Positions 4,693-8,444 of a stretch of 8,444 nucleotides of DNA are shown here, piece after piece. Every line of letters starts with the position of its first letter. Position 1 is the first letter of the stretch. The stretch lies in assembly GCA_003527965.1 (NCBI GenBank), contig DPVY01000062.1:1-8444 (forward strand). Direction: 5' to 3'. A program made the translations under genes and the position numbers. The notes beneath the pieces are model-generated. The model had not been told where the DNA came from and did no database searches. It saw only the letters and a list, made by a program, of their open reading frames with translations. The stretch comes from Fidelibacterota bacterium. GTDB taxonomy: Bacteria > Fidelibacterota > UBA2242.

Positions 4693-6234
4693 CTAATATT
4701 GATCCGTTATGTCAACATCACCTTTTGACAAATAAACTTTAAAATCATCAATTGGGATTGTATTGTCTTCAACAATCTTGATCCGGAGGAAATTACTCCA
4801 TTGAATTTTGCGCATTAAATTATTCGTTGATCCTCGCAGATATTCAGCCATATCCGGATGAATACGGAGGATCAGGCGCTTGCTCCGGGATTTTACCTTA
4901 AATCGGCGAAACCAGCTCTCGATTTTTGTAACTACCGATTCTTTTGAAGTAATTCGTCCCGAACCATGGCACAGGGGGCACTCCTCACTGACACTGTGCA
5001 GAAGATTCACCCGGGTGCGCTGGCGAGTCATTTCCAATAATCCGAACTCAGATATCGGGGCAAGCGCAACCTTAGCCCGGTCGCTATGCAATTCTTTTTT
5101 CAAACTATGATAAACTTTCTTTCTATTCTCATCTTCTTCCATATCAATAAAGTCAATCACGATCAATCCGCCAATATCCCTGAGACGCAATTGACGGGCA
5201 ATTTCTTTAGCAGCCTGAAGATTAATTTTCAAGGAGTTTGACTCATGATCCTTCTTACCAATGAATTTCCCGCTGTTAACATCAATTGTGGCCATGGCTT
5301 CCGTGTGTTCTATTATTATAAAGCCACCGCTTTTTAACCAGACTCTCTTGTTTAGAGATTTTTCAAACTCTTTCTGAACACTGTAATTTTCAAAAATGGG
5401 ATTACGGGAGTGGTAATATTCAATTTTCCTGATAAATTGCGGGGAAACGCTTTTAATGTAATAATGCAGCTGTTTATACAACGATTTTGAATCTACTATG
5501 ATCTTATCTACATCGGGAGTTAATAAATCCCTTATTACGGAAGATGTCAACTCCATGTCCCGATAGACACATGTCGGTGCCGGGTTTTTCTTGACGTTAT
5601 CTTGCAGCTGACCCCATGTCAGCATCAGGTTGTCCAGATCATTTTGAAGGGTTTTCTCATCCTGTCCTTTGGCGACCGTGCGTATAATCAGCCCAAACTT
5701 ATCGGGCTTAATTGACCGAACAAGCGTCCTTAATCGCTTCTTTTCATCTCTATTTACAATCTTCCTGGAAATGCCGATATAATCTGCGTTTGGGACCAGA
5801 ACTAAAAATCGCCCGGGCAGCGAAATGTCCGTAGTGACCCGCGGTCCCTTCTGAGCAAAAGGCTCTTTGGTGACCTGTACCAGAATTTCCTGCCCTTTTT
5901 TTAAGATAACATCATGTGTTTTTGATGTTCGCTTAGGACGAGGGGGCGCCTTTTCTGAATCTTCATCACGATCAATACTCTCGATCATGGATACGACTGT
6001 TGCGGAATCGTTCATCTCTGAAAAGGGCAGGAAGGCATTGCTTGCGGAGTAGCCGATATCTACAAAGGCAGCCTGAATGGCATCGATGACATTCTCCACT
6101 ACACCTTTATATATATTACCAACCATCCTGGTTTGCTCCGGCTTCTCTACGAAAAACTCTACCAGATCCTGATCTTCCAGGATTGCTATCCGGGTCTCTT
6201 TACTGGTCTCATTAATAATTATTTTTTTTTCCAT
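4693..6234 (-). CDS. rng: ribonuclease G/E family endoribonuclease
   Basis: A 513-residue cytoplasmic endoribonuclease that cleaves single-stranded AU-rich RNA; homologues mature 16S rRNA and start mRNA decay. Residues about 37-125 form an S1-like RNA-binding domain (VGNIYKGVVENV, AAFVDIG), interrupted at about 74-107 by a charged, low-complexity segment. The central part is followed by the DNase I-like catalytic region with Asp318 in TIDVNSGK and Asp361 in VIDFIDM. Their 43-residue separation is the same as between Asp303 and Asp346 of E. coli RNase E. Cys419 and Cys422 in ECPLCHGSGR form the zinc link used for dimerisation. There is no long C-terminal degradosome scaffold, so the protein is G-type in length. 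The gene starts 21 bp after the upstream radical SAM gene, with GGGGAAAAG as a likely ribosome site, and forms one operon with it. Codons 2-5 contain nine consecutive A residues. Confidence 0.95.
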   Translation of the reverse strand: MEKKIIINETSKETRIAILEDQDLVEFFVEKPEQTRMVGNIYKGVVENVIDAIQAAFVDIGYSASNAFLPFSEMNDSATVVSMIESIDRDEDSEKAPPRPKRTSKTHDVILKKGQEILVQVTKEPFAQKGPRVTTDISLPGRFLVLVPNADYIGISRKIVNRDEKKRLRTLVRSIKPDKFGLIIRTVAKGQDEKTLQNDLDNLMLTWGQLQDNVKKNPAPTCVYRDMELTSSVIRDLLTPDVDKIIVDSKSLYKQLHYYIKSVSPQFIRKIEYYHSRNPIFENYSVQKEFEKSLNKRVWLKSGGFIIIEHTEAMATIDVNSGKFIGKKDHESNSLKINLQAAKEIARQLRLRDIGGLIVIDFIDMEEDENRKKVYHSLKKELHSDRAKVALAPISEFGLLEMTRQRTRVNLLHSVSEECPLCHGSGRITSKESVVTKIESWFRRFKVKSRSKRLILRIHPDMAEYLRGSTNNLMRKIQWSNFLRIKIVEDNTIPIDDFKVYLSKGDVDITDQY

Positions 6235-6255
6235 AATCTTTTCCCCGATCTATGG

Positions 6256-8444
6256 TTAATTGGTTTTAAAATATGTCTTTTTACGACAAATTAATATGTT
6301 TTTATCAATCCCAAGCTGATGTAAAATCTCTGCCACTCTCGCGGTCTTTCCTTCCACCACCCTGGTTTTTAATATAAGTTTGTGCTGCGCTACGTTTATT
6401 GTTGCCACATAATTTCGAAGGTTTATGGTCTTTTTGCGATGCTTCCGTTCCCGTTCAATCAAAACCTCTTCCTTTTCTAAAAATGCGCTGGTTTTTTCTA
6501 CTACCTCATCGGGCAGTTCTCCTAAAACATCAATTTCATAATCAAATCCAACAACCTCCGAGAAAATTGATGGCGCCTTTAGCGGGACTACCGACACTGC
6601 CTCTATTTCCAGGCCCTCCGGCAATTGCTTGTTCAGGCGATTGACAAGATCTTTTGCCTCATTTTTCAAAATGACTTCAATATATTCTTCGTCCGATGAG
6701 TAGCCCAGGGACAGGGGATAACCGGAGGAAATTTTAGGACGCCTGTTATAACCCTGAGAAAAAACCGGCTCCAGCCCCGCCCGGCGGATGGCTTGCTGAA
6801 ACACCCGCAATATATCTAAATGAGAAATAAAACGCACTAAGTCCTTTTTTTGATAACGAAGACGGTACCTGATCGGGTTTTGCTCCGGTTCAACCGGTTC
6901 TGCATCTCTGGAATTATTTTCCGGCGGCTCTCTTTTAGTAACGAGTTTCATCGCTAAATTTCCCGTGTCGCACACGCCACAACCGATACAACCATCCCGG
7001 CAGTCCTGAGAAATAATCCCCCTATAGGCAAGTTCGCGCTCTTTCAATAAAAATGCTTTAGAAACCAGTGCGTCAATATGATTCCAGGGTAAAGAATTAT
7101 TAGTTTTCCTCGCCCCCATGTATTCCCGGGGATCAATCTCATTTTTTAAAAACGCCTCGCCCCAGAAAGTCGGAACAAAATTTTCTCTCCACGAATCAAA
7201 CTTAGCACCGGCTTTCCAGGCATCATAAATACCCCCGGCGACCCGGCGGTCACCCCTCGACAAAACACCCTCCAGTTGGGAATAGAAAGGATCCCGCGCC
7301 ATGACCTTGACATGTTTTAGCGATCGTAACCGAGGTTTCAACATATCCAGTTTGCGCTGAACCGCAACGGGATCATCCTGTGGTTCCCATTGAAAGGGCG
7401 TGAAGGGTTTGGGAATAAAAGTAGACAGGGTAATGTTTAAATTAAGCTGTTTTCGCCCACGCTGTAAGAGTAATTCGGCAAGCCGGATAATTGCTTCAAT
7501 ATCCTCATCGGTTTCAGTTGGCAGACCCAGCATAAAATACAGTTTTATCGTTCGCCAGCCATGCTGCAGGGCAATGTCTACCGAACGGAGCAAATCCTCT
7601 TCGGATATTTTTTTGTTAACGACATTTCTTAATCTTTGCGATCCGGCTTCGGGAGCAAATGTCAATCCTGATTTTCGGGTTTTACGGGCAATATAGGCGA
7701 GTTCCGCTGAAAAGCTATCCGGCCGCATTGAAGGCAGTGACAGCCCGATGCGCTGGCAATCCATCAGCCCGGAAATCCCGTTGATCAGCTCACCCATGCC
7801 GTTGTAATCCGAAGACGACAGGGACAGCAGAGAAACATTTTCATAGCCCGTTGCCGCCAGGGAATTTTCAATTTGGCGCTGAATGTCCGCCGGATACCGC
7901 TCTCTCACCGGACGATAGATCATGCCCGCCTGACAGAACCGGCACCCCTGGGTGCAGCCGCGCATAATCTCCGCTACCAATCGATCCTGAGCGATTTCAA
8001 TCAGGGGAAGCACCGGTTTCTCAGGGAAATAGTCCGGCTGCAACTCGGGCACCCGCAGAGATCTTATTACATCAGGAATGCCCGGCTCTGACGGATGTAC
8101 AATCATGAACCCCTCATTGTCCGGCTCACAATCATAGAAGCGGGGAACATACACACCCTGAAACGAACGAACCACATCGCGCAATAATTCCCACCTGGGC
8201 ACACCGCTTCTTTTTCTTTCAGCGATAAATTCTACCAGCGGTACGATTATCACCTCACTGTCACCAACAACAAATATATCGATAAAGGGTGACAGCGGCT
8301 CTGGATTGTATGAATTGCCGCCGCCGGCAACAACAATCGGATCTCGATCGGTACGATTTTCGGAATATACGGGTATTTGGGAAAGATCAAGCATATTCAA
8401 AATGTTCGTGAACGTCAATTCATAAGGCAGCGTAAAACCTAACA
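6256..8444 (-). CDS. radical SAM protein fused to a DUF2344 domain (5' end outside window)
   Basis: A TIGR03960-type radical SAM protein. About 728 residues are visible. The frame is open to the window edge: YEL sits just before TFTNILNMLDL, as inside full-length homologues, so the N-terminus (about 100 or more residues) lies outside. Counting from the Leu codon at 8416-8418, the radical SAM cluster motif CTQGCRFC is at residues 155-162 (Cys155, 159, 162) and would bind the [4Fe-4S] cluster that reductively cleaves S-adenosylmethionine. Residues 1-60 match the end of the B12-binding-like region (VVAGGGNSYNPEP). A second Cys group, CRDGCIGCGVC (473-483), may hold an auxiliary cluster. Residues about 515-720 form a DUF2344 domain (RYRLRYQKKDLVRFISHLD). 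The reaction is unknown. The gene is often found beside rng and rplU, as here, which suggests a role connected with RNA or ribosomes; that link is inference. Confidence 0.9.
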   Translation of the reverse strand, partial: LGFTLPYELTFTNILNMLDLSQIPVYSENRTDRDPIVVAGGGNSYNPEPLSPFIDIFVVGDSEVIIVPLVEFIAERKRSGVPRWELLRDVVRSFQGVYVPRFYDCEPDNEGFMIVHPSEPGIPDVIRSLRVPELQPDYFPEKPVLPLIEIAQDRLVAEIMRGCTQGCRFCQAGMIYRPVRERYPADIQRQIENSLAATGYENVSLLSLSSSDYNGMGELINGISGLMDCQRIGLSLPSMRPDSFSAELAYIARKTRKSGLTFAPEAGSQRLRNVVNKKISEEDLLRSVDIALQHGWRTIKLYFMLGLPTETDEDIEAIIRLAELLLQRGRKQLNLNITLSTFIPKPFTPFQWEPQDDPVAVQRKLDMLKPRLRSLKHVKVMARDPFYSQLEGVLSRGDRRVAGGIYDAWKAGAKFDSWRENFVPTFWGEAFLKNEIDPREYMGARKTNNSLPWNHIDALVSKAFLLKERELAYRGIISQDCRDGCIGCGVCDTGNLAMKLVTKREPPENNSRDAEPVEPEQNPIRYRLRYQKKDLVRFISHLDILRVFQQAIRRAGLEPVFSQGYNRRPKISSGYPLSLGYSSDEEYIEVILKNEAKDLVNRLNKQLPEGLEIEAVSVVPLKAPSIFSEVVGFDYEIDVLGELPDEVVEKTSAFLEKEEVLIERERKHRKKTINLRNYVATINVAQHKLILKTRVVEGKTARVAEILHQLGIDKNILICRKKTYFKTN

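Noticed and set aside
6256..8418. Taking the TTG at 8416-8418 as the true start of the radical SAM gene
   Set aside because: The frame stays open to the window edge and the residues before it (GFTLPYEL) continue the family alignment, so this is an internal Leu codon.
1..8444. CRISPR array, toxin-antitoxin pair, phage or defence genes
   Set aside because: No regularly spaced repeats, and all substantial frames are assigned to other families; the window is mainly housekeeping.

Overview
The window is about 8.4 kb of bacterial chromosome, apparently from an uncultivated or poorly sampled member of the FCB (Bacteroidetes-like) assemblage. This placement is an inference. L21 carries the KKKRRKGYK basic block and RNase G carries a TKEP-x3-KGPRVT stretch, both in the form familiar from Bacteroidetes-type proteins. 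L27 starts directly at MAHKKG, without the cleaved N-terminal extension seen in Firmicutes. Base composition is moderate and even, and no phage genes, CRISPR array, tRNA or rRNA were seen.

Left part (1-1320): a PAS-GAF sensory protein on the minus strand stops abruptly at the window edge. An AT-rich gap of about 260 bp follows. Next is a 55-residue 2[4Fe-4S] ferredoxin on the plus strand with its own Shine-Dalgarno and a perfect 12-bp-stem terminator.

Middle (1320-3820): two plus-strand genes, probably co-transcribed. The first is a secreted DUF1343/NamZ-type exo-muramidase for peptidoglycan turnover. The second is a HAD-fold protein that looks like a trehalose-6-phosphate phosphatase whose catalytic motifs have been lost. 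It meets, with zero intervening bases, a minus-strand AhpD/carboxymuconolactone-decarboxylase-like gene that keeps the Glu/CxxC/His redox relay spacing.

Right part (3890-8444): a minus-strand translation/RNA block. Its transcription order is a radical SAM-DUF2344 fusion (5' end outside the window), rng (ribonuclease G/E), rplU (L21), rpmA (L27), then a terminator. A good sigma70-type promoter lies in the short gap between rng and rplU, so the two ribosomal protein genes can be expressed separately from the upstream enzyme genes. The obgE gene that often follows rpmA is absent here.

Most of the window is ordinary. The points most worth a second look are the catalytically degenerate trehalose-phosphatase-like protein beside a muramidase, and the sensor gene cut off within its GAF domain beside a sequence that could be an insertion-sequence end. 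I found no convincing new multi-gene system.
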